A stretch of 64,000 nt of DNA from JAYTQG01 sp043746815 (GCA_043746815.1 JAYTQG010000181.1:1-64000), one strand, 5' to 3'. Shown: positions 41,767-50,793, counted from the stretch's first letter. Numbers and translations are program-made. Notes: generated by a model from the sequence alone, not told the origin.

Positions 41767-42111
41767 ATGACGGTGATTCAAGACCTTGAGCGCATGCAGC
41801 TGCGCCAAGACATTCCTGCCTTCGGCCCAGGGGATACGGTCAAGGTCCACTTCCGTGTTATTGAGGGCACGCGCTCGCGTGTCCAGGTCTTTGAGGGCAC
41901 AGTCATCAAGCGGCAGGGATCAACCTCCCGCGAGACGTTTACGGTGCGCAAGCAGAGCTTCGGCGTCGGTGTCGAGCGTACGTTCCCCGTCCACTCGCCC
42001 AAGATCGAGAAAATTGAGCGGGTCTTCGAGGGTGACGTCCGTCGCGCCAAGCTGTACTACCTGCGCGGCAAGGTCGGGAAGAAGGCGCGTATTCGAGAGA
42101 AGCAGCGGTAG
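41767..42111 (+). CDS. rplS: 50S ribosomal protein L19
   Basis: 114 residues from ATG 41767, preceded by GAGGAG. Signatures FGPGDTVKVHFRVIEGTRSR, RQGSTSRETFTVRKQSFGVG, SPKIEKIERVFEGDVRRAKLY in shorter parts, with the KARIREKQR end. Last ribosomal gene of the block. A strong intrinsic terminator begins 10 bases after the TAG stop and lies inside the N-terminal reading frame of rnhB. Confidence 0.97.
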   Translation: MTVIQDLERMQLRQDIPAFGPGDTVKVHFRVIEGTRSRVQVFEGTVIKRQGSTSRETFTVRKQSFGVGVERTFPVHSPKIEKIERVFEGDVRRAKLYYLRGKVGKKARIREKQR

Positions 42112-42782
42112 CCAAGCGCGGCGCCCCACCATCGCGGGCGCTTTTTCGCTTTGACCGCGCCCTCGGCGTCCAGCGTGTCGCCGGGGCTGATGAAGCTGGT
42201 CGCGGTGCCCTGGCCGGGCCGTTGGTTGTCGCGGCGGTGTGTCTCGACGTCACTCGCATTTCGCCAAGGACACGGCGGGCCCTGTCCGGGTTGAACGACT
42301 CAAAGCTCGTCCGGCCCTCCACTCGTGATGATCTCGCTCGGGTGCTGTGGCGCGATGCGGACCGCATCGTCGTGCGTGTCGCGTCCAGCCGCGCGATCGA
42401 TCTGGATGGACTGCACCGGACAAACCTGCGCCTCTTGCGCGAATCGCTCGCCGCGCTTGACGACCGGGCGGATGCGCTCTTGGTTGATGGTTTCTCACTC
42501 GGCTCAGATGCCCCTGCGCACCATGCCCTCGTCCGGGGCGATGGCCTCAGCGCGTCGGTGGCGGCTGCGTCGATCATCGCGAAGACCGTGCGCGATCGCC
42601 TCATGCGCGGACCCGCCGCGGAGAGGTACCCGGAGTACGGCTTTGACCGCCACGTTGGCTACGCGACTTCGGACCATATGGCCCGCATTGAGGCCCACGG
42701 CCCCTGTCCGATTCACCGCCAGTCATTCCGATGGGGACCCCGTTTCATCGACCAGTCCGAGACCTCGCCGCCGCCAGGATAG
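42108..42782 (+). CDS. rnhB: Ribonuclease HII (start codon unclear)
   Basis: Removes RNA from RNA-DNA hybrids. The catalytic motif GADEAGRGALAGP is encoded in frame at 42183-42221, with NDSKL, DGFSLGS, ASIIAKTVRDR and the YPEYGFDRHVGYAT end. The frame is open back to the stop at 42033 but has no ATG, GTG, TTG or CTG before the motif. TTG 42222 would remove the first catalytic Asp-Glu. The nearest fit is GTA 42108, overlapping the rplS TAG stop (GTAG) and giving an AKRGAPPSRALFRFDRALG N-terminus. A frameshift or assembly error is possible. Ends overlapping yraN by 70 bases. Confidence 0.75.
   Translation, partial: VAKRGAPPSRALFRFDRALGVQRVAGADEAGRGALAGPLVVAAVCLDVTRISPRTRRALSGLNDSKLVRPSTRDDLARVLWRDADRIVVRVASSRAIDLDGLHRTNLRLLRESLAALDDRADALLVDGFSLGSDAPAHHALVRGDGLSASVAAASIIAKTVRDRLMRGPAAERYPEYGFDRHVGYATSDHMARIEAHGPCPIHRQSFRWGPRFIDQSETSPPPG
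42121..42146 (+). terminator. Intrinsic terminator after rplS
   Basis: GCGCCC (42121-42126) pairs with GGGCGC (42136-42141), loop of about nine bases, followed directly by TTTTT (42142-42146). A classic Rho-independent terminator for the rpsP-rplS operon. It overlaps the in-frame codons for the apparent rnhB N-terminus. Confidence 0.8.
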
Positions 42783-43114
42783 TGACGGACCCGAAGCCAT
42801 CCGGTACGTGGCTCGACGGTGATGAGGTCCAAACGCTGAACGTGTCCAAGGAGCTCGGGGCGCCCGGTGACGAATCCTCCGGCGGCGCGGCTGGTGCGCC
42901 CGGCCTGGACGGCGCCGAGCACCAGGTCGAGGTCCTTGGCTGCGCGGCGCGCCTTGACCTCGCAAAAGGCGATCGTCCCTCGACGGGTAGCGACGAGGTC
43001 CAACTCGCCGCTTGCCGTCCGCACGTTGCGTGCGAGAACGCGCCAGCCTCGCCGCATGAGGTAGCGCGCGGCGGCCCGTTCGGCGCGCCGTCCAAGATTA
43101 TGTGCGTGTTCCAT
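42713..43114 (-). CDS. yraN: YraN/UPF0102 family nuclease-fold protein
   Basis: 133 residues. Restriction-endonuclease-like fold: GRRAERAAARYLMRRGW, the catalytic-like GELDLVATRRGTIAFCEVKAR (E-x-D...E-x-K). Function unknown; members usually lie between rnhB and comM, as here, and may process DNA. Transcribed against rnhB with a 70-base 3' overlap. The antisense arrangement is unusual, since yraN is often co-directional with rnhB. Confidence 0.88.
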   Translation of the reverse strand: MEHAHNLGRRAERAAARYLMRRGWRVLARNVRTASGELDLVATRRGTIAFCEVKARRAAKDLDLVLGAVQAGRTSRAAGGFVTGRPELLGHVQRLDLITVEPRTGWLRVRHYPGGGEVSDWSMKRGPHRNDWR

Positions 43115-43162
43115 GTCCGAACCATGCTGTTCGAGCTGTCACACGAGTGCGCCGGGGGTGGG

Positions 43163-43486
43163 TCAGCCGTGTGCCGGGTAGCTGATGACCTCGATGTGGT
43201 GTCCACCGGGAGAGTCCAGGTAGATGCTCTGGGTCCCGTCGCGGTGCGGTGATATCGGAGCGCCTTCTCGAGTCGCGATCTCCTCGAGGGCGTCCTCGCT
43301 GACACGCCAGGCGATGTGATTGGGATGCTGTTCGGCGAGGACGAAGGCGATCTTTGCCCCGCCAGCGTTGATCAGTCCCCACGAGGGGTCGCGATGGAGG
43401 ACCTCAGTGCCGGGGATAGTCGCGAGATACCATTCAATGGCCTCGCCGATGTCCGGCACTTGAAGCGCGAGGTGATCGAACTGCAT
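43163..43486 (-). CDS. VOC-superfamily (glyoxalase-like) protein
   Basis: 107 residues with two beta-alpha-beta-beta units of the vicinal-oxygen-chelate fold. FDHLALQVPDIGEAIEWYL is the first unit; HIAWRVSEDALEEI and SIYLDSPGGHHIEVISY the second, with candidate metal ligands His4, His in PNHIAW and Glu in HHIEV. The substrate is unknown. It is a single-gene insertion between yraN and comM. ATG 43486 start. Confidence 0.82.
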   Translation of the reverse strand: MQFDHLALQVPDIGEAIEWYLATIPGTEVLHRDPSWGLINAGGAKIAFVLAEQHPNHIAWRVSEDALEEIATREGAPISPHRDGTQSIYLDSPGGHHIEVISYPAHG

Positions 43487-43570
43487 GTGGACTCCATGTG
43501 GTTGGGCTGACCCAAATGTGGCACATGCTGGATCGATTCGCGTGACACCTCACCGACCAAGATTTCCGAC

Positions 43571-45103
43571 GTGGTCTCCCGACTCGTCAGCCCCGCCCTC
43601 ATCGCCCTTGATTCATTCACCGTCGCGGTTGAGGTGGACATGCATGCGTCGCGCCAGTCGGCGTTCGCGATTGTGGGTCTGCCCGACGCCGCGGTACAGG
43701 AGTCACGTGAGCGAGTGCGCGCGGGGCTGACGAATCAGGGCTTCAGAGTTCCCGAAGGAAAGATCGTGGCGAACCTGGCTCCCGCTGATCTTCGCAAGTC
43801 CGGCCCACAGTACGACCTCCCGATCGCGCTCGCCCTGATCGGCGTTGGTGGATCCCTTTCGGCCGCGTCGCTGGCGGGTGTCGGGGCCGCAGGCGAGCTG
43901 GGGCTCGATGGCAGCGTTCGGCCAATTGCCGGTGCGCTCTCCATGGCCGAGCACGCTGCGCGGGCAGGGTGGAAGCGCCTCGTGGTGCCTGTTGACAACG
44001 CTGCCGAGGCGGGCCTGATCGCGGGGATCGAGATCATCGGCGTTCGGTCGCTGCGACACGCGGTGAACATCCTGGAAGGTCATGAGGAGGCTCCGGACCA
44101 CACCGCAGACATCAACCGGTTGCTCCTGGAAGGAACGCAGGCGCGGTATCCGGATCTAGCCGAGATTCGCGGCCAGGGGGCGGCGCGTCGGGCGCTTGAG
44201 GTGGCTGCCGCTGGAATGCACTCGATTCTCATGCTCGGGCCACCCGGTGGGGGAAAGACGATGCTGGCTCGCCGCCTTCCGGGGCTCCTTCCCGCCCTGA
44301 CGACCGACGAGGCCATCGCCGTCACCCGCATCCATTCGGCGGCTGGACTGATGGCACCAGGCCAAGCGCTCGTGGCGGCCCGCCCGTTCCGGGCACCGCA
44401 CCACACGATCTCCGCTCCGGGGCTTGTTGGTGGGGGACGCACCCCACGTCCTGGTGAGGTGAGTCTGGGACACCTCGGTGTCCTCTTTCTCGACGAAGTC
44501 TGTGCCTTCGCGCCGAGTGTCCTGGACACGCTCCGTCAGCCCCTCGAGGAGGGCGTCGTCGAGGTCACCAGGTCGATGCACACGGCGCGCTTTCCAGCCA
44601 GAACGCTTCTGGTGGCGGCGGGCAACCCTTGCCCCTGCGGACATGCGGGCGACGCTGCGGTCTTGTGCACCTGCACGCCCATGAATGCCGAGCGCTATCG
44701 GTCGCGACTGTCTGGACCGGTTCTCGACCGGATTGACCTCTGGGTCAACGTTCCCCGGCTGACGCGCAGCGAGCTCACCGAGGCACAGGCGGGAGAGTCC
44801 ACGGCGACCGTCCTCGCTCGCGTCGCGGCCGCGCGGGCACATCAACACGCGCGCGGGCAGACAGTGGCAAACGCTGAACTCACATCAGATGACGCGGGTC
44901 GCTACGCCGATATGGATGCTGCCGGGCGAGCACTCCTTGATCGTGCCATTGACTCGCTGGCCTTGACCGCCAGAGGACTTCACCGGAGCATCCGCGTCTC
45001 CCGGACCATCGCTGACCTTGCCGGGGCCGAGCGTGTCGAGCGCGCTCACCTGGCCGAGGCCCTCGGCTACCGGAGTCCGTCAGGAAGCGGGTGGCCGAAA
45101 TGA
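43571..45103 (+). CDS. comM: ComM/YifB-type AAA+ helicase (Mg-chelatase-like)
   Basis: 510 residues. N-terminal ChlI-like domain (AFAIVGLPDAAVQESRERV, GELGLDGSVRPI), AAA+ core with Walker A GPPGGGKTMLARRL and Walker B VLFLDEVCAF, and the Cys-rich insertion NPCPCGHAGD with CTCT before PVLDRIDLWVNVPR. ComM helps branch migration during integration of transformed DNA. GTG 43571 start. Overlaps dprA by ATGA, forming the usual comM-dprA pair. Confidence 0.95.
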   Translation: MVSRLVSPALIALDSFTVAVEVDMHASRQSAFAIVGLPDAAVQESRERVRAGLTNQGFRVPEGKIVANLAPADLRKSGPQYDLPIALALIGVGGSLSAASLAGVGAAGELGLDGSVRPIAGALSMAEHAARAGWKRLVVPVDNAAEAGLIAGIEIIGVRSLRHAVNILEGHEEAPDHTADINRLLLEGTQARYPDLAEIRGQGAARRALEVAAAGMHSILMLGPPGGGKTMLARRLPGLLPALTTDEAIAVTRIHSAAGLMAPGQALVAARPFRAPHHTISAPGLVGGGRTPRPGEVSLGHLGVLFLDEVCAFAPSVLDTLRQPLEEGVVEVTRSMHTARFPARTLLVAAGNPCPCGHAGDAAVLCTCTPMNAERYRSRLSGPVLDRIDLWVNVPRLTRSELTEAQAGESTATVLARVAAARAHQHARGQTVANAELTSDDAGRYADMDAAGRALLDRAIDSLALTARGLHRSIRVSRTIADLAGAERVERAHLAEALGYRSPSGSGWPK

Positions 45104-46191
45104 GTGACCTCCCCGCCGGACTGCTCCTCGCCAAGCTCGCGTCAGAACTGGGTCGCGACCTGGGGCGTGCCGCGCGAATGGCTGGCGGACCGGCCCGCCT
45201 TGCGCGCCTGTCGTCGTCCGCCGTCAGCAGCCGCCTCGGACTTGATGCCGATGGACGGAGCACGCTTGCGGCGGTCTGGAATGTGGAGACGAGGAGCGCG
45301 CTTCCCGCCCAGATCGAACGACTTGGTGTCGGCTACATCGACGCTGGGGCCGCTGGCTACCCGGCAGCCCTCGGTGCGCTGTTCGATCCGCCATTCGGCC
45401 TCTTCACGCGAGGGGATTGGGTCCGCGCATTCGTAGCTCTTGCCGAGCGTCCCGTCGTGGCCATCGTTGGGAGTCGCGTCGCGAGCGAGGCGGGTACCCA
45501 GTTCGCCAGCCGCCTGGCAGCGGACCTTGCGGCGGCGGGTGCCGTCGTCGTCAGTGGCCTTGCTCGCGGTATTGACGCCTCCGCCCACGAGGGAGCCATG
45601 GCGGCCGGGGGCATCACCATCGGCGTCGCGGGATGTGGAGTGGACGTTCCGTATCCGGCCGCACACCGGGACCTCTATCGCCGGGTCGCAGACTCCGGCG
45701 CCGTCGTGTCCGAATACTGGCCAGGGACACGACCGGCGCCCTGGCGCTTCCCGGCGCGAAACCGGATCGTTGCTGGCCTCGCCGACGCGGTTGTCGTCGT
45801 GGAGGCAACGGCGCGGTCAGGCGCACTGATCACGGCCGACTTCGCGCTCGAGTATGGGCGCCCGGTCCTCGCCGTCCCGGGGATGCCCGGCTCGCCGCGT
45901 TCTCAGGGTTGCCACGCCCTGATTCGGGCCGGAGCTGGGCTGTGTGAGGGAATCACCGACCTCCGCGAGGAACTCCCGAACGCGGCGTGGACCGCGGTCT
46001 CAGAGCGGGATGGGCCGGTGGATGCCAATGCGCGAGCGGTGCTCACCCTGCTTGCGAATGAGCCAATGACACCGGATCAGGCCGCGAGCCGTCTCGGAAT
46101 CGGTGTTCCCGAGATCGCGGGGATCGTCGCGCTGCTGCAACTCGACGGATTTGTCACAGAGCTTGGCGGCCGATTTCAGGTCGTTCCGTGA
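45100..46191 (+). CDS. dprA: DNA-processing protein DprA
   Basis: 363 residues from ATG 45100. Loads RecA on incoming single-stranded DNA. Rossmann DprA domain (about 110-285): VAIVGSRVASEAG, VVVSGLARGIDASAHEGAM, GVDVPYPAAH, FPARNRIVAGLADAVVVVEA and the winged-helix C-terminus (MTPDQAASRLGIGVPEIAGIV). ATGA overlap with comM. With comM it suggests competence or a general recombination role. Confidence 0.95.
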   Translation: MSDLPAGLLLAKLASELGRDLGRAARMAGGPARLARLSSSAVSSRLGLDADGRSTLAAVWNVETRSALPAQIERLGVGYIDAGAAGYPAALGALFDPPFGLFTRGDWVRAFVALAERPVVAIVGSRVASEAGTQFASRLAADLAAAGAVVVSGLARGIDASAHEGAMAAGGITIGVAGCGVDVPYPAAHRDLYRRVADSGAVVSEYWPGTRPAPWRFPARNRIVAGLADAVVVVEATARSGALITADFALEYGRPVLAVPGMPGSPRSQGCHALIRAGAGLCEGITDLREELPNAAWTAVSERDGPVDANARAVLTLLANEPMTPDQAASRLGIGVPEIAGIVALLQLDGFVTELGGRFQVVP

Positions 46192-46199
46192 CCCGTCGA

Positions 46200-48308
46200 C
46201 TAGCCCTTGCGCGCAGCGACCTTGGACCGCTTGACGGGTGCGGCGTACGCGGCGGTCAGATCAGCGGCGGCGCTCGCAACTGTCGCGCGCAGCTCCGCTG
46301 GTTCGACAAGTACCGCTTCGCCTTGGTACTTCAAAATTTCCTTGACGATCCAGGCCTCAGAGACGTAGCGGATGTCGACCAACGCGGAACCGTCAGCTCC
46401 GGTCGCCCGAACCTGATGCTCCTCCAACAGCCACCGGGCGACGAGCGGGCTGCACCACACGGTGGCACTGGATGCCACGGCATCGTCGCCGGGGTCGCCA
46501 GCCGCCCAGGGGGTCCCGGTCCCAGCGGCAAACTCGGGTCGACGGGCGAAGTTCTCGTCCAGAACCTTTGCGCTGCGAATTCGGTCCAGGCGGAACGTCC
46601 GTCGGTCCTCAGCGGTCCGGCAGTAGGCGATCAGGTACCAGGCGTCGCGCGCATTCATCAGGAGGTGCGGTTCCACCGCGCGGCTGGTCAGTGCGCTTCG
46701 CGACTCGGTCCAGTACTCGATCTCCACCGGGCGATCCTCGCGAATTGCCCGGTTCAAGGCGGCGGCAACCTCGGCGTCCGCAGTTGCGATGCGCCCATTC
46801 TCGACGGTACGACGGGGGTCGTCACCGATTGCGGCTTCGATCTTCGCGCGCACCGATGTCAGTGCATCGTGCGTCGGGAGCGGCAGACGGTCGCCGATGA
46901 AGTCGAGTGCCCACAAAAGCGCCTTTGCCTCAAGGGGAGACAGACGCGCCGGGCGGGCGAACTGATCGCCGTAGCGTTCCTTCGTCACCTCCACACGGTC
47001 GCCATCCACTTGGGCATAGAGGGCGTAGCAGCCGCCGCCAAAGTTGATCAGGTTGAGAAGGTTCAGGTCCTCCTCAAGAACCTCCTGCGAAATGTTCAGC
47101 GAGTCGCGCAGCTGCGCGCATTCCACGTGGGTTGCGCGTTGGCGTCCGCACGTTGCAAGCAGGCTCGTCATCAACGCAAGCAGACGACTGAATCGCTCGG
47201 CAGGTACGACACCCTCCGGCGGCGGAACGTCCGCTTCACGTTTTCGGGGCTCGGCGGGGGGAGCCAGCTTCGTCGTCTGGGCGGTCAGGTGGTCCGATGG
47301 TCCGACGTGGCGCTCGTGAAGGTGATTCAACGCCGACAGGACGGAGTCCCTGAGGTCACCAGGACCCTCGATAATCACGTCCGGGGCGAGTCCGAGCGCC
47401 CAACTGACGAGGTCCCACGACGCGGCGAACGGCGTCTCATAGGTCCCCGAACCGTCCTTCGCGAGCGTGGTCTCGCCGTACTGACCGAACATCCGGTCAA
47501 CCCACCAGGCCACCTTCGGGGTGAGACGCATGGTGGCCAGCCCCGCCTGGTCAGCGAGCTGCCATGGGGCACGGTCGCGGTAGCGCGAGAGGTCCAGGTC
47601 CCGGGGGGCGGGGAAGTCGTGCTCCGCGCGCGTCTTGAAGACGATGCGTCCCTCGATTCGCGACAGGCGAAAACAGCGGATCGCCTCACGCTCGTGCGCA
47701 TAGCCGACCAGGTACCAGTTCCCTCCGAGGTACAGAAGGCTGTACGGATCCACGAGACGCTCGCCTCGTTCGTCGCGGCCGATCGTGTAGTAGCCAAACC
47801 GGATCGTCTTACGGCGACTGATCGCCGTCTCGATCTTCGAGAGATGGCCAGCGACCTCGGCGGAGTACTTCCCGCCGAGCAAGTTCACGGAAACCGTACG
47901 GGCTGCCTGGTCGTCCAACGGGCTCGGTCGACCCAGGGTCAGGTGCTGCAGGGCGAGGCGCAATGGCTCGGCGTACGCGAATTGGCCCTCAAGCAGGTAC
48001 AAACAGGTTTGGAGTGCCGAGGTCTCGGCGTCGGTGAAGTCGATGTCACCGAGGTAGTAGTCAGACGTCATGAGCGTGTAGAGATCGCCCTGGAAGGGAT
48101 CATCGTCGGCGCGATGCACGGTCAGTCGAATGCCGAGCGCATCCAGTTCGCCACGGTCGGAGTAGAAGCGACGCAGGAAGGACTGGTCGCTCATTCCGCC
48201 ATAACCCTCCACCGATTCGTGAATCTCCGCGGCCGTGGCAGGACGGCCCTGAGCCATCAGGAATGCCACCAGCGAGAGTTGGCGGACGAGCTTGTCATCG
48301 TCACGCAT
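46200..48308 (-). CDS. pafBC: Fused PafC-PafB type WYL transcription regulator
   Basis: 702 residues from ATG 48308. Two helix-turn-helix/WYL units in one chain. First HTH at 1-60 (KLVRQLSLVAFLMAQGRPAT) with a WYL domain (about 165-235, NWYLVGYAHEREAIRCFRLSR). The second unit begins near 380 (VVPAERFSRLLALMTSLLAT), with WYL core DAWYLIAYCRTAEDRRTFRLDR at about 600-625, split here. PafB and PafC together activate the RecA/LexA-independent DNA-damage response of actinobacteria; fused forms exist in some genera. The longer upstream frame to 48593 lacks homology. Convergent with dprA. Confidence 0.88.
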   Translation of the reverse strand: MRDDDKLVRQLSLVAFLMAQGRPATAAEIHESVEGYGGMSDQSFLRRFYSDRGELDALGIRLTVHRADDDPFQGDLYTLMTSDYYLGDIDFTDAETSALQTCLYLLEGQFAYAEPLRLALQHLTLGRPSPLDDQAARTVSVNLLGGKYSAEVAGHLSKIETAISRRKTIRFGYYTIGRDERGERLVDPYSLLYLGGNWYLVGYAHEREAIRCFRLSRIEGRIVFKTRAEHDFPAPRDLDLSRYRDRAPWQLADQAGLATMRLTPKVAWWVDRMFGQYGETTLAKDGSGTYETPFAASWDLVSWALGLAPDVIIEGPGDLRDSVLSALNHLHERHVGPSDHLTAQTTKLAPPAEPRKREADVPPPEGVVPAERFSRLLALMTSLLATCGRQRATHVECAQLRDSLNISQEVLEEDLNLLNLINFGGGCYALYAQVDGDRVEVTKERYGDQFARPARLSPLEAKALLWALDFIGDRLPLPTHDALTSVRAKIEAAIGDDPRRTVENGRIATADAEVAAALNRAIREDRPVEIEYWTESRSALTSRAVEPHLLMNARDAWYLIAYCRTAEDRRTFRLDRIRSAKVLDENFARRPEFAAGTGTPWAAGDPGDDAVASSATVWCSPLVARWLLEEHQVRATGADGSALVDIRYVSEAWIVKEILKYQGEAVLVEPAELRATVASAAADLTAAYAAPVKRSKVAARKG

Positions 48309-48353
48309 TGCCACGAAGGCGCCTCCAGAACGGCGTCGGAGAAACGGTCGTAA

Positions 48354-48947
48354 ATGATACGACAGGTACGAGGCTTGCCGCGGCCCATTATCGCGCTGAT
48401 CGCCTCGGTTGGGCTGGCAGCCCTTGGGTTTGCGGTCGCGCGGCACCGCTCGCTGAGTCCACGGGAGGCGACGCTGAGTGGCCGGGTTCATTGGGTTGTG
48501 GACGGCGATACGATCATCGTCGACGGTGTCGGAACCGTCCGCTACCTCGGAATCGACACCCCCGAACTGCACCACCCGAGAAAGCCGTTGCAACGCTACG
48601 CGCGGGAGGCGCGCCGCGCAAACCTTCGCCTGGTTGGCGGCAGGACGGTCTCACTCGTGACCGATCGGGAGCGGCGCGACAAGTACGGGCGCCTCTTGGC
48701 CTACGTTTATGTTGACGGCGACATGGCGAACGCAGCGCTGGTTTGCGAGGGGATGGCGCGCACGCTCCCGTTCTGGCCGAACTTCAGGTTCGCCAACATG
48801 TTCGAACGGATGCGGGCGGATGCCGAACGCAGACGCATCGGGCTGTGGAGCAGTGCCCAGGGGGGACTGCCCTGGGGAGATCCGTTGCCATCCGTCCTAC
48901 ACGCCGCCGGTCCGGGCCCGATCTGCCAGCGTCGCGCCCTTCGCTGA
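48354..48947 (+). CDS. Membrane-anchored or exported thermonuclease (SNase-like)
   Basis: 197 residues. N-terminal membrane or signal segment (about 12-30), then an SNase OB-fold. Catalytic residues: Arg and Glu in RYLGIDTPE, Asp in VVDGDTIIVD, Arg in DKYGRLLAYVY. Cleaves nucleic acids with Ca2+; a role in nutrient or DNA turnover outside the membrane is inferred. Divergent from pafBC by 45 bases. Its 3' end overlaps the convergent ubiA-like gene by 51 bases. Confidence 0.88.
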   Translation: MIRQVRGLPRPIIALIASVGLAALGFAVARHRSLSPREATLSGRVHWVVDGDTIIVDGVGTVRYLGIDTPELHHPRKPLQRYAREARRANLRLVGGRTVSLVTDRERRDKYGRLLAYVYVDGDMANAALVCEGMARTLPFWPNFRFANMFERMRADAERRRIGLWSSAQGGLPWGDPLPSVLHAAGPGPICQRRALR

Positions 48948-49916
48948 CAGGTGAGCTTCGAGCGGAAATAGGATCAGGGGGGCGGTGGCGGCCCAGGCGA
49001 GACGGGGTTGAAGGAGCGTTGCGGCGGCGAGACCTCCAACGATCACGCTGACGATGATCAAGCGTTCTGATGCCGTCACGGAGGTGGGGTCGCCCGGAAC
49101 TGTCCTGGCAGCTTGAACGGCGGCCACCATGGGCCCCACCGCCGCTGCGATCGCCGCCCAACCGAGCGGCTGGATCAGCGCCAGTGCAAGCACGGCTCCC
49201 AGCACGCCCCAGCCAGATCCGTATTTCAAGCCGCGCGCGCCGAACTTCACCGCGCTGGTGCGCTTGCGGGGGATGGCGCTCTCATCGGCTGGCCGGTCGA
49301 GGTCGTGGTGCACCATCAACATGGCGACGCACGCAGCACCATGGCTGAGGCCGAGGGCGACGACGGTGAGGCCGACGGTGCCCCGCTGCACGAAATACGC
49401 ACCGACCGTGCAGAGTGAGCAGCACGCGAATGCCGTTGCCTCGCCCGCAAATGGGCGATACGCAGCGCGAACCGGCGGCAGACTGTAGGCCAGTGCACCA
49501 AGGAGTCCGATGAATCCAACTGCGATCAGAAGCCAGCCGCGCGTCCACGCCACCGCGATTCCGAGGCCCATCGCGGCGACGGCGCCAAAGGCGCCAAATA
49601 TTGCGAGGTCACGAACGGAGAGGAGGCCCCAGCCCACCACCTTGCTCCCACCCGAGAGTGTTCGCTCGGCCGGGTGCTGATCGGTGCCGGAGTGCCAGTC
49701 CACAACGTCGTTCGCGCTATGTGCCACGACCCCTTGCAGGAGGACGCCGATGGCGATTGACGCCACAAGTGGCCAGACGGCGAGCCGGTGATCTGCCCGG
49801 GCGGCCACCGCCGTGCCCAGCAGCACGCCGGTGAACGACCACATCAGCACCGGAATGGCTCGGACCTCGAGGTAGAGACCCAACAACCGTCGCCGCCAGG
49901 TTGACACCCCGGTCAC
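48897..49916 (-). CDS. UbiA-family prenyltransferase (possibly MenA/MqnP)
   Basis: 339 residues from GTG 49916, about nine membrane helices. First Asp-rich motif NDVVDWHSGTD (N-D-x-x-D-x4-D) and second motif HHDLDRPADES (D-x3-D region), so the prenyl-diphosphate and metal sites are kept. Such enzymes attach an isoprenoid tail to a quinone precursor. The mqnE gene lies nearby at 53809 and points to the futalosine pathway, so this may be the MqnP step; substrate is inferred from context. The longer frame to 50030 is not homologous. Confidence 0.8.
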   Translation of the reverse strand: MTGVSTWRRRLLGLYLEVRAIPVLMWSFTGVLLGTAVAARADHRLAVWPLVASIAIGVLLQGVVAHSANDVVDWHSGTDQHPAERTLSGGSKVVGWGLLSVRDLAIFGAFGAVAAMGLGIAVAWTRGWLLIAVGFIGLLGALAYSLPPVRAAYRPFAGEATAFACCSLCTVGAYFVQRGTVGLTVVALGLSHGAACVAMLMVHHDLDRPADESAIPRKRTSAVKFGARGLKYGSGWGVLGAVLALALIQPLGWAAIAAAVGPMVAAVQAARTVPGDPTSVTASERLIIVSVIVGGLAAATLLQPRLAWAATAPLILFPLEAHLSAKGATLADRARTGGV

Positions 49917-49959
49917 CGGACGCACGGGGCACCCGGAGGGTGCTGGTACCCTTCGACAG

Positions 49960-50214
49960 ATGTCACGACAACTCCACACCCACGAGCTTCCAAGCGACAA
50001 CGAGCTCCGGCAACTCGTGGGAGCCGCCACGCCGCACTTCGCCCCCCAAATTCGGGAGCGATTGAGCGCACTGGCCGCTGCCCTGCCGTCTGACGACGCC
50101 CGCCAGCCGTGGCTTGAAACTCAGATCGCGCGAATGATGCAGATCGGCCGAGGGGGCGAACCAGGCGACGGAAGCGTTCCGGATCTCCCGACGCGAGCAC
50201 CGCTAGCGCGTTAG
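49960..50214 (+). CDS. Small protein of unknown function
   Basis: 84 residues, mostly helical in the first 60 and low in complexity at the end. No family or motif. It diverges from the ubiA-like gene (44-base gap) and its end overlaps the convergent Nudix gene by 12 bases. Probably real because the frame and codon use look like neighbours, but unsupported by homology. Confidence 0.5.
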   Translation: MSRQLHTHELPSDNELRQLVGAATPHFAPQIRERLSALAAALPSDDARQPWLETQIARMMQIGRGGEPGDGSVPDLPTRAPLAR

Positions 50215-50793
50215 CGATTCGCGGACGCGGGTACAAAAGTCGCGAATGATTCGCGCGGTTGCGCCCCAGACGTCTTCGCCGAGTAGGGGATACCGGAGCA
50301 TGTGCACGCCTGCCGTTGCTGGAAGTCGCGCGTCGTGTGTGAGGATCTCTCGAATGGGCACCTCCAGGATGCGTGCGACCTCGCCGATGTGCGGCTTGGC
50401 GTTGGGGGGTTCAGCAAGAACGCCGACAAACGGCGTCACGACGAATCCGGAGCCGCTCGTCCGCACCTCATCCAACGCGCCGATCGGTCGCACCCGCGCG
50501 GGGTCGATGCCAAGTTCTTCGTGTGTCTCTCGGAGCGCGGTCGCCAGAAGGTCCACGTCTGTGTCTTCGTACCGTCCTCCGGGCAGTGAAATCTGTCCCG
50601 GATGGTGAGAAACCTCGTCACTGCGCTTTGTCAAAATGAGATGCGCATCGTCGTCCCGGTCGTACAGGACGATCATTACCGCGGACCGGACGCCTCCACT
50701 GAACGCAGCCAGCGGGGTACTCGGCAACACGCCGAGCAGCGCCGTCGCGAGGGACTGCGCGCTGACCACGCCATATCCGCCGTTGGCTTCCAC
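50203..50793 (-). CDS. Nudix hydrolase, CoA pyrophosphatase type
   Basis: 196 residues. Nudix box GGRYEDTDVDLLATALRETH then EELGI (residues about 73-97) and the upstream NuCoA motif LLTKR-like ILTKRSDEVSHHPGQISLPGG, which marks CoA diphosphatases such as NudL. It would cleave CoA or acyl-CoA to phosphopantetheine forms and 3',5'-ADP. Convergent with the small protein gene and divergent from 50820. The CoA link is by motif, not tested. Confidence 0.87.
   Translation of the reverse strand: MEANGGYGVVSAQSLATALLGVLPSTPLAAFSGGVRSAVMIVLYDRDDDAHLILTKRSDEVSHHPGQISLPGGRYEDTDVDLLATALRETHEELGIDPARVRPIGALDEVRTSGSGFVVTPFVGVLAEPPNAKPHIGEVARILEVPIREILTHDARLPATAGVHMLRYPLLGEDVWGATARIIRDFCTRVRESLTR

Noticed and set aside
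46188..48353. 721-codon open frame on the plus strand
   Set aside because: It lies antisense to the whole PafBC gene, has no protein motif, and is a by-product of high GC content.
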